Assembly: GCA_009746045.1 (NCBI GenBank)
Contig: RPFO01001175.1
Span: 1-64,000, forward strand
Direction of reading: 5' to 3'
Length of the DNA: 64,000 nucleotides
Origin: Mesostigma viride
Lineage: Eukaryota > Streptophyta > Mesostigmatophyceae > Mesostigmatales > Mesostigmataceae
Shown here: piece after piece, positions 1 to 11,785 of the stretch
Numbering within the stretch: position 1 is the first letter of the stretch
Layout of the letters: each line of letters opens with the position of its first letter
The notes under the pieces: generated by a model
Seen by the model: the letters and a program-made list of their open reading frames with translations, nothing else
What the model was told of the DNA's origin: nothing
The model's database searches: none
Translations under genes and position numbers: made by a program

Positions 1-9
1 GGGCAGGAG

Positions 10-120
10 GGGACTTCATACCTGAGTGTTTCCTCCCTCCTCCCCTGAGGAAACACTTATGAATCCCCTCCCTCAGGAGGGAGGAGGGAGGAGGGAGGAG
101 GGGGGAGGGAGGAGGATGGC
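10..120. repeat. Imperfect hairpin and GGA-rich tract
   Basis: Bases 10-36 and 50-75 form an imperfect inverted repeat (the stem core GTGTTTCCTC pairs with GAGGAAACAC). It is followed by a purine-rich GGGAGGAGG run to about 117. No coding potential is seen. It could be the edge of a foldback element or simple low-complexity sequence. Confidence 0.5.
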
Positions 121-400
121 ACTGTCAGCACAACAGTGGAGGGCCATGCATGGTGATGGCATTGAGTAGTTGGTTGTGATGCATGCTCACGTCACGTTGA
201 ATTAATACATTATGCATCTAGCCTTGTAATTTTAATGTGGCTATACCCATGCATGCCAGCTCAGATTTTATGCCACTAAGCCGGATGCTAGCAATACCTC
301 TATAATGCAGCACTTGCATGCTTCACAGGTGGGCACATGGGTAATCCCAGTTTTAAGAAGAGAAATGGAACACAGTATGCTACTACTACTAAGCATGAGC

Positions 401-1950
401 TTACTTGGTGTTGCTGCTTGGTCCGCCATCCTCCACCGCGCCGCTCTTGTCAGCCTTCCTCTTTGACCTGGCGGCCTTCTTCTCCTCCCTCGCTGCCCTC
501 GCTGCCATTTGCTCCTTGTAACTGCCATGAAACACAAGGCAAGAAAAGCACCGCATGCAAACAAGAAAAGTTATGAGTAAGTCAGATTCATCATGTGTTG
601 CACAAGCAGCTGTCCCCCACCCCCCACCCACCCTAACTGAGAAAGCAATTTCCTTACCTGCGGAAGGTGGACGTGTCCTCCGTGTCCCACTGCACGCGCC
701 CACCTTCGCTGATGGATCGCACGTGAGCGCTTCGGAAGCTGCACCAAGTTCGAGACAGCATCGGGAGGTTTAAGCAAGGCATAACATCGGGTATACAACA
801 TTGGGTCAGGCAAGTGAAGTCACATGCCGTGCACACGGGCATACAAGCAACGAGGACAGCTTGACAAACAAGCAAAACAATGAGGACAGCTTGTCAACAG
901 CAACTTACGTGGTGATGCCAGTCGCCGGCGCGTGGATGAACTCTATGGGGCCGTGCACCTCCATCTTGGCGGTCCTCTTGTAGGTCATCTCCCACCAGTT
1001 GTTGCCGAGCAGGCTCGACAGCTTGGAGGGATCCTCGAAGGACGCCTGCATTATTTAGGACGCCAGTGCAATATTACCCTAGCTAAAGCATTAGGCGATC
1101 ATCACAACTTGTTGAAAGCATTGCAGAATTTCACAGCACAAAGTGATAAAGCAAAACTGAAAAGATGCAAACAAGACGTACCAGCAAAACACTGCCGTCG
1201 CTGCCAGGCCCGTCACACGGCACGAATGCCTTGAGCACACCCTCGGGCAGGGACAGGAAGGCGTTGAATGACGTGCAGACGGTGAAGAACCGGAGGTTCC
1301 CAGCCAGTGCACGCTCCGACAGGTGGCCTGCGAAGTGACTGCGCATGGCAGCCCGCATTGCCTGGCTAAAGGCGCGTTGCCCCAAGCTTGCCACCATGCA
1401 CCGGGCTGCCACCGGTGGCTACCGCCGTCAGCTGCGGCATTGCTTCCGCAAATGCCTTTGCGGACGGGGGCCCGATGGGCTGGAGCTTGCCCTCGCTCTT
1501 CCAGTAGAAAAGCTGTGGGAAAACCATCTCGCAAAAGTCCATAAACTCGCAGGCATTGCATTGAAGCCGGTAAGAACGAATACAAGAGACGCATTATAAT
1601 GCTTGCATAAACTCAATCAACAAGATTGAAGAAATACAACTTGCCTGCGGGACAACCGCGTCGGTTTGCAGCAGCAGGTCAGGGCTCTAAGGCGGCTGAA
1701 CGTTCACGATGCCGCAAATCATGCTGGCCGGGAAAATCACCATTGCGGAGCTTGGCAAAAGGACAAGCCCGCGGGATTCTCCCGGCCAGCAAACGGCCTG
1801 GGCTAGCGCGGGTGGCAGTTCCTGTGGTTCATAAAACCACCGCCCCTCCACTGCCCACTGGTCACCGGCCTCTACATTGCCGTGCTGCTCCAGTCCATCC
1901 CTGGGCTTCACCTGATCCCACCGCAATATCTTTGTAATTTCTACATATAA
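401..1950 (-). pseudogene. Multi-exon BAH-domain-like gene, decayed
   Basis: Exons can be laid out from splice sites: 401-521 (ends in TAA), 658-738, 909-1045, 1182-1545 and an upstream exon ending at 1645. Donors are GTAAG, GTAAG, GTACG and one GC donor; phases agree across the last four exons. The C-terminus is a Lys/Arg/Glu-rich tail (...EEKKAARSKRKADKSG...), suggesting a nuclear protein. The upstream exon reads EGRWFYEPQELP and later VIFPASMICGIVNV, which resembles the RWFYRPEDT and VIPVESILGKCNV signatures of BAH domains (chromatin readers). Two lesions are visible: an in-frame TAG near 1690 between the BAH-like part and the next segment, and a frame change near 1390. The middle region (CEMVFPQLFYW..., GNNWWEMTYKR) is not recognised. 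Either a pseudogene or a gene with extra unseen introns; the start is not located. Confidence 0.5.
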
Positions 1951-2539
1951 ATAGTGTTGCCTGGTCCCCGCAGGCCTACTGCACACCCCACCGCAATGGT
2001 GAGGCCACTGCTTTCCAGGCAGACACACATTACACCCCCATCTGCCCCAGGCTTTGCTGCAAAAAGCCCGGGGCACCATGCCGCCTTTCCCTCTATAAGG
2101 TTATCTCGATACGCGTTTCTCGCTAGCTTGTACATTTTCAACGCTATAATAACCTGTCTAGTGCGCAGCCATCATCGCAACACCACTCGCGTATTATTCC
2201 ATTTTATTCAACCACAATGGCCAACCCTGACGACCTCCGAGTCTCGGTCACTGTAATGCCCAGCTCGTAACCGGCAGTGACCGTCGCGTGTCCGCCCCTG
2301 TAACCCCCGGTCTGTCAGTCAGTCAGTCCCGGTCGCGTTTCCGTTTCGATCCGTTGGTTTCTGTTTTTTTAACCCTTTTTAACCGTTTTCCCTCCCGTTT
2401 TGATCCGAGGTAATTAAGTCCGGATCTGAAGTAGGTTCGAAGTAAGGTTTGAACTCGAAGCCAGGTGCGTCGATTGAAAAAACGGCCGAAATCGGACGAA
2501 CAAAGTTAATATACATTGATCGAACCGGTATTTTACGGG
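1951..2539. other. Intergenic, nothing recognised
   Basis: No convincing exon, RNA gene or repeat seen. AT-rich toward 2350-2400. Confidence 0.4.
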
Positions 2540-2665
2540 GGTCTCAAACACAGCCATTGTCGACGAGTGTGGTGGGGTATTGCTATGCGTAGATAATTAT
2601 GCAATATTGCACGTGACAATTACTTTTTGGATAGTATCGTCATTCTTGCCGCCATGGAAACACGT
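2540..2665 (+). repeat. Short copy of a dispersed repeat
   Basis: The first ~45 bases match 57583-57625 (CTCAAACACAGCCATT...GGTGGGGTATTGCTATG). From about 2588 the sequence switches to a match with 60050-60127 (GTAGATAATTATGCAATATTGCACG... to GGAAACACGTAA). It therefore looks like an internally deleted version of the larger structure at 57583-60127, which suggests a non-autonomous mobile unit with a recognisable left and right end. Confidence 0.65.
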
Positions 2666-3352
2666 AATTCCTTAATCCATGCAGGGCCTGTGCGGGTCGA
2701 CAGGTCCCAGCTGTCTAACCGGTAAAATGTTTCCACTTTTTTCACTGTCCTCGTGCATACTTTGATCGAACCTTCGCTACAGCCACAGAAAACTTGGGGC
2801 ATAGTCTTTACACGCACGCGTGGTACACGCCAAGTCATGTGGCAAAGTCCTCTGACGCGCGCGGGGTACGTTCGATGCACGCCAAGTGCGGGAACTACAT
2901 TTGTAACGGTCGTAGGCAATCAGGACAAAATCGGGCCCGAATTCAGCGAAAATGGCTAAGTCCCGAAGCCATTTTTCGCTCAAGGTCCGGTGCTGCACCG
3001 GCACGTAGAGGTACTAGGCCGGGATACGGACCGTAGCTAGCACGACATTGAATTGAACTACGTCCGTATCCCATGAACAATTAATACGAAGGAGTATGGT
3101 CATCAAGTTCGCTGTATAGGACGTAGTTTTACGTCTGCCCTTGATGCTGGGTTGGCAGTAGTTAGTTAATTGCCATGCCTTGTAGCAATCAGCTATAGTC
3201 ATAGTTTACAGCTGGCTTGTCCTAGACGCGTGGGTTGTTACGACTTGACTCTTGTCACCCCGTGTCTTGGTTAAGACCCGCTGCTTATTAGGGGAGCTAG
3301 CCACTAACACTCCCTGTCACCTGATTTAGGCCACACATTATTATATAGTATT
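2666..3352. other. Intergenic, nothing recognised
   Basis: No coding or structured feature supported. Confidence 0.4.
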
Positions 3353-3571
3353 ATAGGCCACCTGTTGGGAGAAACAGTTTGTTTGTCTCCTGACCCTGCC
3401 AAGGTTGCCTGTACTGTTTAGTTATAGTTAGGTTGCCTGTTGGGAGAAGCCAGATTTGTTTGTCTCCTAACCCTGCCAAGGCTGCCTGTATTTTCTGTAC
3501 CAGTTTTGGGCTGCCTGTTGGGAGAAAGTAGTTTGTTTGGCTCCTAATAACCCTGCCAAGGCTGCCTGTAG
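3353..3571 (+). repeat. Three-copy tandem repeat, period about 77 bp
   Basis: Three diverged copies begin near 3353, 3432 and 3509. Each contains GCCTGTTGGGAGAA, a TTTGTTTG.CTCCT block and CCCTGCCAAGG.TGCCTGTA. Copy-specific small insertions explain the uneven spacing. Non-coding. Confidence 0.7.
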
Positions 3572-6500
3572 ATTTCAAGTGGCCAACTTGTACGTCAGTC
3601 ACTCAGGTTAACATCTTTCTGGTGGCCAGTGGGATGGTGTAGACGTTGCGCTTATCATGGATGAGGTCTATACAGTTACCCCTAGTTGCCTTATTATGGA
3701 AAGATGTACAGTTGGTTGATAGATGTGTGACAGTTGTTTTTCAGTCATAAAAGCAGTCGTTAGCATCTGTCCCAGTGTTGGATAAACCAGAACCCCCACG
3801 TGGTTTTGGTTGTTTGCAGTGTTATTAGAGCTTGCCTGAGGATATATGCTGTGCCAGAACGCCATGGCGGAGTTTTAATTATTATGCTTTTTCCTCAGTG
3901 ACCTGCCTGGACTTCTACCACTTGGGCTTTCAGTTAGATAGAGAGACGTTGGTAGACGTTGGTGGAACTCAGTGTGAGGCTGTGATATGCAGTAACGCTA
4001 GTAGGGATCGGGCGTTCCTTGTCATTATTCACTCCATAAGTGGGCACACATTATATGTCGTGAACACATCACTCACACGAGTTCCCTAGGACAACTGGAC
4101 TACGCTCAATTGTCCGCCACGTGTCCAGGCTCTAGAGGCTTCTAGACCTGTAGCAACGTTACTACGCACAACGTCCACTAGGCTAGTTGCTAGCTACGTA
4201 ACTTGCGTACACGTGTGTGCGTCGCGCCACAACCGGCGCTCGGCACTGTTATTCAGTCTCCGCCAGAATAACTCCGGTCACATTGTATGTTCCCCCTGTG
4301 TGGCTCCGGCCACAAGTCAGCCTCGAGGTATCTCAGCTAACTCTTTCTCTGCATGTAAGCCTTTCTTGTTAGCTGTCTGCTGACAACTAATTAAGTTCTC
4401 ATGGTCAGAAACACTTGGAGTCATAATTCTCATGTGATTCCTTGTTTTCAAGCTCTCTCTTTCTCCGCGTGCAGTCTGCGAATCTAGCCGTACCAGATAC
4501 ACAGACTGTGTGCATACCTAGAGTACTCGCTTCTTTGGTTCTCACAGTTATGAGAGCTTTGAGTATTCGCAAGGCCTATGGAGTGGCCTAGTGTTGTGCA
4601 TCTTTTGGAGCAGTGGACATCATGAACAGAGTTGCTAGGGTGTGTCAAGGATGTTTTGTGACTATCATAGCAGGGATCGATGTAGACGAGCATTCATTAA
4701 GTGTGGAGTTTACTGGTGGCTTTTGTTGCTCAGACTCCGCACTGCTTGTCAAGTCCTTGCCTTTGTTATTGATCCTTGTCACTGTCCTCTGACCCCCTTC
4801 TGATCTTTCCTTGCTTGCTAATCCTTGTCTTGGGAAGATCTCACCTTTCACCTCTGTTCATTTCTTTGTCTATCTAGTTGCTGCCTTCCATGAGTGGGCT
4901 TTGTGGTATCCTCTCATGTCTGTCTGAAAGCTTCTCTCTGATTGAGTTTTGCGTACAACAGTATGCTGGCATCTGTATCCTGAGTGCCTACTCACTCACA
5001 TTAAGTTGTACATGATGCAAGGGGCCTTGCTCGAGCTCTTGAGTATCTTATCTGTGCTGACTGACCCCTTCCGTCCGCCTTTGATCTGCCCCACAGTACA
5101 ACAGCGTTCTGGATAATTGCCAATTCTTGAACGTATGATGGGTTGTGATACTGTTGCTGAGAGTCTTAACCTACTCGAGCTGTGAGCTCTCTTTGTTGTT
5201 GACCTCATCAGCCTTACCCACTGCTTGACATCAATCTGCAACCTTATGGCTGTCAAGGATTAATCCATGTTGTATGGTCTCACAGGAACATCTCATGGAG
5301 GGAACCTGCCACCTTGTTGTCTTGTGGGTTTGAGATGCCCTCACCCCTACACCTTGACAGGGTTGGCTGGCCCCACCCCCCTTCATGTGACTAACCCATG
5401 ACTGTCCTTTGACTTGTAAGGCCTTGAGCAGATTGTTGGCAGTATGCCTGCTGATTGCATCCAGTTAATCAGTGGCGGATTAGGGAAAGAGTTTGTCTGC
5501 TGGTGGTATCTAGTTTGCCAAGCAGAGGCATTACATCTGTTTGGCCAGTGCCTTCAGGTTGTTTCCCGTTTACCAGAGGCTGCCAGATGGATGAATACGC
5601 TTACGTGCTGGTTGTCTCCAGTTTACCAGCTGTTGCAAAATTGGACCATGGCTCTGCATGATCAATGATGTGCTGAATTGCCTTTTTCTAAGGTGTCACT
5701 AACACTTGGCACTGAGTGCTGCATTGAGCCTTGATGGTCGCGGTCTTGGGTGACTTGAGTAGTTCCAAGACAGTTGGTTGCTCTCACCGTTCCAGTTGAG
5801 AGAGACTGATGAGTGTGCCTTGTTCATTAGGGCCAACTTGTTTGTGGGTTGAGATGTGGCTGTAGGCTTTCCCTCACCCTAGCCCCCTGAGTCTTGTCTT
5901 AGTGTCTAGAGGGGAGGAGATCTATGATGTCTATGGCAGATGGACATCACTATCTGCCTGTGAAACTGATTGGGATTTTCAGTTTCTTCTTTTGTTGTCT
6001 CATAGATCCCCTTCTGTCCTGGTGACCTGTGCCTTCTTCATGGCCGACTTGTTGTGGTCACCTGAACGAGGGCCTTAGGACATAATCTGTCCTCCAGTTG
6101 TGGCCTATGGTCTACATGACAATTGTGGTCAGAATGCTTTGGCCAACAAGTTATGCTTCCAATGGTTGACATCCGGAGTCTTCCTGCTGCAGTTTTCCTT
6201 CTTGGAGACGATCCTGTGTTTGACCTGCAATCCAGTACACCTGTATGTGGACCTTGGATGGAGAATCTGGAGTGGCCAGATTTGCATGGGATGGAGAATC
6301 TGGAGTGGCCATCTGGATTTGGATGGGTTTAAATCTGGGGTGGCCAGATTTTGGAGATCAGTTTTTATTACGTGCTTGCACTGATCCAGTTGTGGGAGAC
6401 CTTGTCTTGGACGCGTGGACTTGGTGCAGTCTACCTACTTTCTATGGATCCAGTCTGGGATTTGCAGATATGGCACAGTCTTTGCTGCTAGTACAGGCAT
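3572..6500. other. Gene-poor region
   Basis: About 2.9 kb without a convincing gene on either strand. A short direct repeat (GGATGGAGAATCTGGAGTGGCC, two copies at 6257 and 6290) is the only structure noted. Open frames here are short and lack family resemblance. Confidence 0.4.
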
Positions 6501-6629
6501 TCACGCCTTAATAAGTTGGGTTGGCTTAAGTTGGGTTCACGCCTTAAGTTGGGTCGCAGTGGGCTGCATGGCGAACCCAACTTAAGGCTGATGGCTGTAC
6601 TAGGAAAAACCCAACTTAAGGCGTGTAGG
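6501..6629. repeat. Nested inverted repeat next to Tigger element
   Basis: The outer ends read CACGCCTTAA...GTTGGGTT and, inverted, AACCCAACTTAAGGCGTG. An inner copy of the same palindrome occupies about 6541-6586 around a 17-base loop. The block could be a small MITE or the subterminal part of the pogo-type element whose transposase starts 230 bp downstream. No matching terminus was found beyond the transposase. Confidence 0.55.
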
Positions 6630-6860
6630 GGCTTCTAGCGCGGTGTGGCACTGATTTTTTACTGCCGCGACTTGAGTTTTTTCCCGCCCCGGTGGTCCGA
6701 CAGGGTTTCTGCGCCATCCAACACTAAGCATCTATAAAATTCACTGCATATCTTGGTCAGTTGGGCGCTGAAATCAGTCATCATTGTATTATATACATGG
6801 GCAAACGGCTTGCTGTTCAAACGCGTTCGTCACATTAGAACCCATCATAAATGCGACACA

Positions 6861-8356
6861 ATGGCCGACAAAACTGATAAGGCCAAATGGAACGCACTGT
6901 TTTCCGGCAGCGGGGCAGCGTCCAGCAAAAAGCAGAAACGAGACACCACAGGCGAGAAGGCAGGTGGCAAGGGCAAGCTGTCAAACCAGCAAAAATATGA
7001 CATCATCCAACTCCTGGAAAAGGGCAGGTCTAAGGCATCCGTTGCAAGGGAATACAATGTCTCAGAAGCCGCCATCTACAAGGTGGAAAAATCCAAGGAT
7101 GTCTGTGTCCAGGCGATTGAGACTGGCATGTGCAGCCTGGCGACGGGAAGCGCCTTCGTCACCTCGACGACAAGATGGTGGCATTGGACAAGAGCATCGT
7201 GGAGTACGTTGCATTGTGCAGGGGCGCCTTTTCGAAAACGAAGATGGGGGTATCTTACCACATGATCTGCGAGAAGGCGAGGAAGGTCGCCAAGTCCCTG
7301 AACATTACTACCACTCGGGTTGATGAGGAGGCAAGCGAGGACGATGGAGAGGGCGCAGCCACGGAGGTGGAATGGCATCCCAACACGGGCTGGTTTGACA
7401 GGATGATCAAGCGGCTGGGGATTAAGCGCGAGGCCCTGCATGGGGAAGCCGGTGACTGCGACCTGGAAGCTGCTGCTCCCAAGATGGAGGGGTTCAGGAA
7501 GGGTGTAGAGGCCTTCGATGTGGACTGCATCTTCAACATGGACGAGACAGGCCTTTTCTTTCGCCAGTTACCGTCGTACAGCTATGTGCCCAAGAAAGAA
7601 GCCAAGGCCAAGAAGAAGACCACCCGCGGGTCAAAGGCACAGAAGCACAAGGACCGGGTAACCCTCGTCGTGTGCCTCAATGCTACCGGGACATGCAAGG
7701 TGCCCATAACGGTCATCGGCAAGGCTGAGCGCCCTAAGGCGTTCCGATTGATCAGTCCATCTCCCACGCCTTACCTCAGCCAGGCGAATGCGTGGCTAGA
7801 TGAACGCCGGTGCCAACTGTGGTTCGACACAGTGTTCAAGCCAGCTGTGAAGAAATTCACATCCAGGCCAGTGGTCCTCATCTGGGATAACTGCACTGGC
7901 CACAACGTGCAGAATGCTGATGAGCAGATCACCATCAAAGCGCTGCCACCCAACCTCGCCTCCGTGTTCCAACCCCTGGATCAAGGTATCATCGCTGCGG
8001 TGAAAGTGGGGTACAAGCATGAACTGGTCAACCGGCTCTCGTCCATCATTGAGAAATGGGATGACGTCAGGCGCCAGGGGGCCAATGCGCCGCGCGGGTG
8101 CAAAGGCCTTTCTGAGGGCTACCCTCCGCACGCACTCGACATGGCGGAGATGGTCTACGATCGATGGGAGAAGATGGAGCCAGAGACAGTAATCAACTGC
8201 TTCATCAAGTCAGAGTGCCTCACCACAACGCAGACTGAGGCGCTCAAGGCCATCAGCCGGAAGTGGCAGCACCGCGCTGCTGGGTGCCGGATGTCCCCCT
8301 TCTCCCTGGCAGGCTCCCTAGCATGGGACCTTGGCTTCCTGGCAGCATTCTCCTAG
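6861..8356 (+). pseudogene. pogo/Tigger-type DDE transposase, one frameshift
   Basis: DNA cut-and-paste transposase of the Tc1/mariner superfamily (pogo/Tigger clade). The ATG at 6861 starts a basic N-terminus followed by a CENP-B-like helix-turn-helix (KLSNQQKYDIIQLLEKG then SKASVAREYNVSEAAIYKV). The frame must change near 7110-7145; thereafter one long frame runs to the TAG ending at 8356. Catalytic aspartates are all present: FNMDETG (codon 7541-7543), IWDNCTGH (7886-7888) and FQPLDQG (7979-7981), i.e. a D-D-D triad with the usual QPLDQG signature. The CENP-B type second DNA-binding region lies between (about 7150-7460). Only the frameshift breaks it, so the copy is recent or the lesion is a sequencing error. 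Flanking terminal inverted repeats were not identified with confidence. Confidence 0.88.
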
Positions 8357-8838
8357 CTTACAAGCACATTGCTCTGCTGCAGCCCGGCATGCCTCCCTCA
8401 GTGGCTCATCTCCAATCTTCCAACCAAACATCTCAGCCATGGCTGTGTGACCAAAGATATTGTGCAGCCTGCGTCCAGCATCCGTGTAGCTCAGTTGCCT
8501 ATCCAGATTACGCACAGGTCTGCATGGGACGACGCCTGGACGGGCCCAGCTGCGTGTGAGGACGCAACATCTGGACACCTTCTGCATCTTGGATCCAGAG
8601 GACCCCGGCAGACCCTCCCAGCAGAGCATCTAGGCTCCCAGAGCCAACTCTGTCTGGGGACCCTCCACCTGTTGACAGTTGAGGGGATTGTTGTGCTGCA
8701 GCATGCATGCAATCTTGTGGAATGAGAACATCAATACACCCCTGGTGCTGATCAGAGGTGGCACCCTGCCCAGATTTATTTACATGTGAAGCTGTGTCCC
8801 CACAGGGTGTCTCACTATGTACACGGGACTGTTTCACT
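8357..8838. other. Intergenic, nothing recognised
   Basis: No gene or repeat supported between the transposase stop and the gag-like relic. Confidence 0.4.
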
Positions 8839-8840
8839 AG

Positions 8841-10080
8841 TCACTTCTGATCAGACTGCCCCTTCTTCTTGTTAGGGCAATCCCTCTTCCAGTGACCTTC
8901 CTTGCCACAAGCAAAACACTTGCTCTTGCCAGACCCTCACCCTGGGGCCTTGCTGTCCTGCTTGTTCTGGCTGCCTGAGGCCTGATTGTTATTCTGCCCT
9001 TGGCCACCACCCTTACCCTGCTGATGGCTGATATGGTTGCCAGACGTGTTCCCCTGATTCTGGTTCCCCTGCTGACCTCCTCCACCACCCTGGTTCTGCT
9101 CCTTCTGGGCCTGCTTCCTTCTCCTGCTACCATACCGTGTCCCAGATGGGGTACGGTTCTTGTTCTGGCTAGCCTGAGACGCTGACCCTCCCTGAGAACT
9201 GATACCCTTGCAGGTATATATAGGGACCCGGGTCCTGAAGTTAAGTATCTGACACGCTCCAGAGCCCCCCAGGTGCCATCAGTGAGATCACAGAGCTGTC
9301 TAGCAGTAGCTCTACCTTCCTCTGACAAGCCCATCTTAGTGGTCTGCTGCTGCCCTGACTGTCACACTGAAGCCCTGCTTCTTGCCTGCCTCCACGATCA
9401 ACTCAAACCTGGCCAGCTCAGCAGCCACCTCACCCTTGATCTCAAACTCATCGAATTCTCTCTTCTTTTCCATGGTGAGATTGTGAACTCTGTCAGAAAA
9501 CTCCTCCTTGATGTCGTCTAGCAACTGCAGCCAAGTGTGCCCCTCTTTCAGATCATGCCTAGCCATGTCATTGACCCTTTCAGACGACCCCTTGTTTGCT
9601 GTGGAAGAGTGAAACACCCTGACAATATCCACACCCGCTGCGACAGAGCCCACGACTAGCTTCATGTCGTCTAGCCACTTATCCAGGCTATCTTGCTTCA
9701 GGGGAGGGTTGAGCGCTTTCTGTCCATTCATGACTGTCACTGCATCAGAAAATGGACGGGTGCCAGGCAACACACTCCCCACACGCACTGGTGGTGCCTG
9801 GGGAGGGTCAATCCTTGCAAGCCTCCAAACGCTCGGGAAACATACCAGACACCCTATCGTGAACAGCAGCTTGCTTTGCAGCACGCACACCTGGTGTGAC
9901 GATCGCGTCCTCTTCATCAGGCGTTGTGAGCACCACTGCATCCGTAGGTCGCCTGGCACGCTTGACTTTCTCCACCTCAGCTTGCCCACCATCACGCCAC
10001 CGCTTGTGTGTTCTTCCGGCCCTGGGGTCCAGCTCTGGGATAGGTTGCCCAGCTGGCGCCTCCACGCCCCTCTCCTCCAT
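8841..10080 (-). pseudogene. Retrotransposon gag-like relic with zinc knuckle
   Basis: Minus-strand coding remnants lie in at least three frames. Part 1 (from 10080) is Pro/Arg-rich. Part 2 (about 9830-9336) is an alpha-helical gag-like segment with ...DKWLDDMKLV... and ...MEKKREFDEFEIKG.... Part 3, ending with TGA at 8841-8843, carries a CCHC zinc knuckle C-F-A-C-GKEG-H-WKRD-C (about 8879-8920) followed by a Lys-rich tail. CX2CX4HX4C knuckles close to a C-terminus are typical of nucleocapsid regions of LTR retrotransposons. No protease, reverse transcriptase or integrase is seen nearby, so this is an isolated, multiply frameshifted gag. Confidence 0.7.
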
Positions 10081-10240
10081 CGCCTCCCCTTCCTCTCTGG
10101 CGACGTCCTCCTCTGCCGTTAGCTTCCATTGCTCCTTGTATGTACCGCACCCCGGCTTGCCCTCCTAGGCATTATATACAATGGCTGCGACCAACTTTGC
10201 AACAAGAAAACAGCAAACTCTCCACCTAACCTCCACCCCT

Positions 10241-11106
10241 TCAAGCCTCGTCTTCAGACGAAGCTTCTCCTGCAGCCGGTGCAGGTGCTGGCTCGTGGAA
10301 CGGTCCCTCCACCGGATTCAATGGTTGCCCCTGGTCGTCGTGTGTAGGCACAGGTCTAATAACCACCGGAAGCCTCAAACCATACGCGTAATCGCGTATC
10401 CAGCGAGAACGCCCCCACCTCAACAAATGGGCCTCACCTACACCAACGTTGTCGTCAATGTGGTAGCGATTAATCTCGTCACGCTGCGCCTGGTCACGGC
10501 CCTCCTGAGAGCCGTCGCCCTCGTGACGCCTTTGGGCCGACTGAACTACCGCCCCATCTGGCTGATCCACGAAGCCGTAGAAGGCGTCGTCAGTGGAGAC
10601 CTCTCGACCGCCAACCACGTCGACAGTCAAACTTACAGCTGTAGCTGGTTCAACTCCCAGCGAGAATGTGGAGTGTCCCGACTGGTATAGATGGAAAAAG
10701 GATTAAGAGTAATGAATACACGATCGATCAGCAGCGCCCCTCATCAACTCCAAGACGGAGTGAGCCAGATTCTGGCACTCTGCCACCAATGCTTGCGTAT
10801 TGCCACGAACAATGGCCTCCCGCCTGTCCCGGGCGACTTGCACCACGTTGGGCACGCCGGCGTAGTCGTCCCCAAGACGAAGATTGGCGACGAGGTCGTT
10901 GATCTCTCGGGCACCCCCGAGGCTTATGGCAATTATCTGCAGCAGCAGGGAGACCACCTGCTCAAACGCGAATGCGTTTGTATGGCCTGCCCGCCAAGAC
11001 CGGCGCTGGCAGCCTTCTTATGATTTCTGCGAGGTCCTCGCGAAACCTCAGCAGCTGCTCGGCCGCTCCTCGGACGTACTCGCCCGGCGCCGACACCGCA
11101 CGAATG
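10241..11106 (-). pseudogene. Unrecognised gene, 3' part, split by an LTR element
   Basis: Minus-strand coding segments: one starts at the LTR junction (…RAVSAPGEYVRG then REDLAEIIRRLP), changes frame near 10975 into EQVVSLLLQIIAISLGG… to about 10705, and a third (10630-10241) runs through HIDDNVGVGEAH… to an acidic end GEASSEDEA and stop. The first segment continues in the same frame on the far side of the inserted LTR element (15268-15330, reading …GGHEDSEEVRPNI), so the LTR element interrupted an open frame. No family was recognised; helical, Glu/Arg-rich segments are compatible with gag or with a host protein. Introns versus frameshifts between the segments cannot be separated here. Confidence 0.45.
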
Positions 11107-11744
11107 TGTTAAAATATTAAAGGTGGAGGAGGAAAGATCTTTTCACCTTTTGCAGTCAGCTTCTTTCTCGTTTGTATTAATAATATAATAAATGGAGCAC
11201 CAACTCGGCGCAAAAGTAGACAGGTGCCAACTAGGCAAACGCCAACTAGGCGTAACACAAGCAGCCAACTAGGCTGTCAACTCGCCTTAACCCTGGGTTA
11301 ATGAGACTGAGGCTCAGCCGACCAACTCGGTAACCATGACAATTGCAAGAGCAACATTATGTGGAAAAACACACCGTCCCTATAGCCGTCGATCTAGGAA
11401 TAATCTACGGTACAGTTAGGGTGCATCCAGCCGCCACACATAAGTGGGTGGCTTGCATCAACACGAAAATGATGCGTTGGGTCACTAGTATGCAAGTACA
11501 AGGACATTGCTCCTCCAGGGCAGCACTAATTAGTGAACATAGGGTCGGCGCGAAGCGCGGATCCTGGCAAATTTGTCAGACGGCTACAGTACCAGCAGGA
11601 CAGTACTCGGTACGGTACGGATGGCAGCAAACAGTGCTGGAAATATATTTAGTGCCAATTTATACTATACATCGGACTTTGACAAAGTGAACTGAAAATA
11701 TTGCCGGTAAAGACGAACAGCAGAAAAGTACCAACATTCTGACA
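11107..11744 (-). repeat. 3' LTR of the gag-only element
   Basis: 638 bp, TG...CA ends. Contains three exact GCCAACTAGGC 11-mers (about 11225-11275) plus related CCAACTCGG variants, a likely repeated regulatory motif. It carries 16 bp (CTCGCCTTAACCCTGGG region) absent from the other LTR. Confidence 0.9.
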
Positions 11745-11785
11745 CACCCCCATGCTGTGAGGCAGGGTTACAAGTAAGGAATGTT

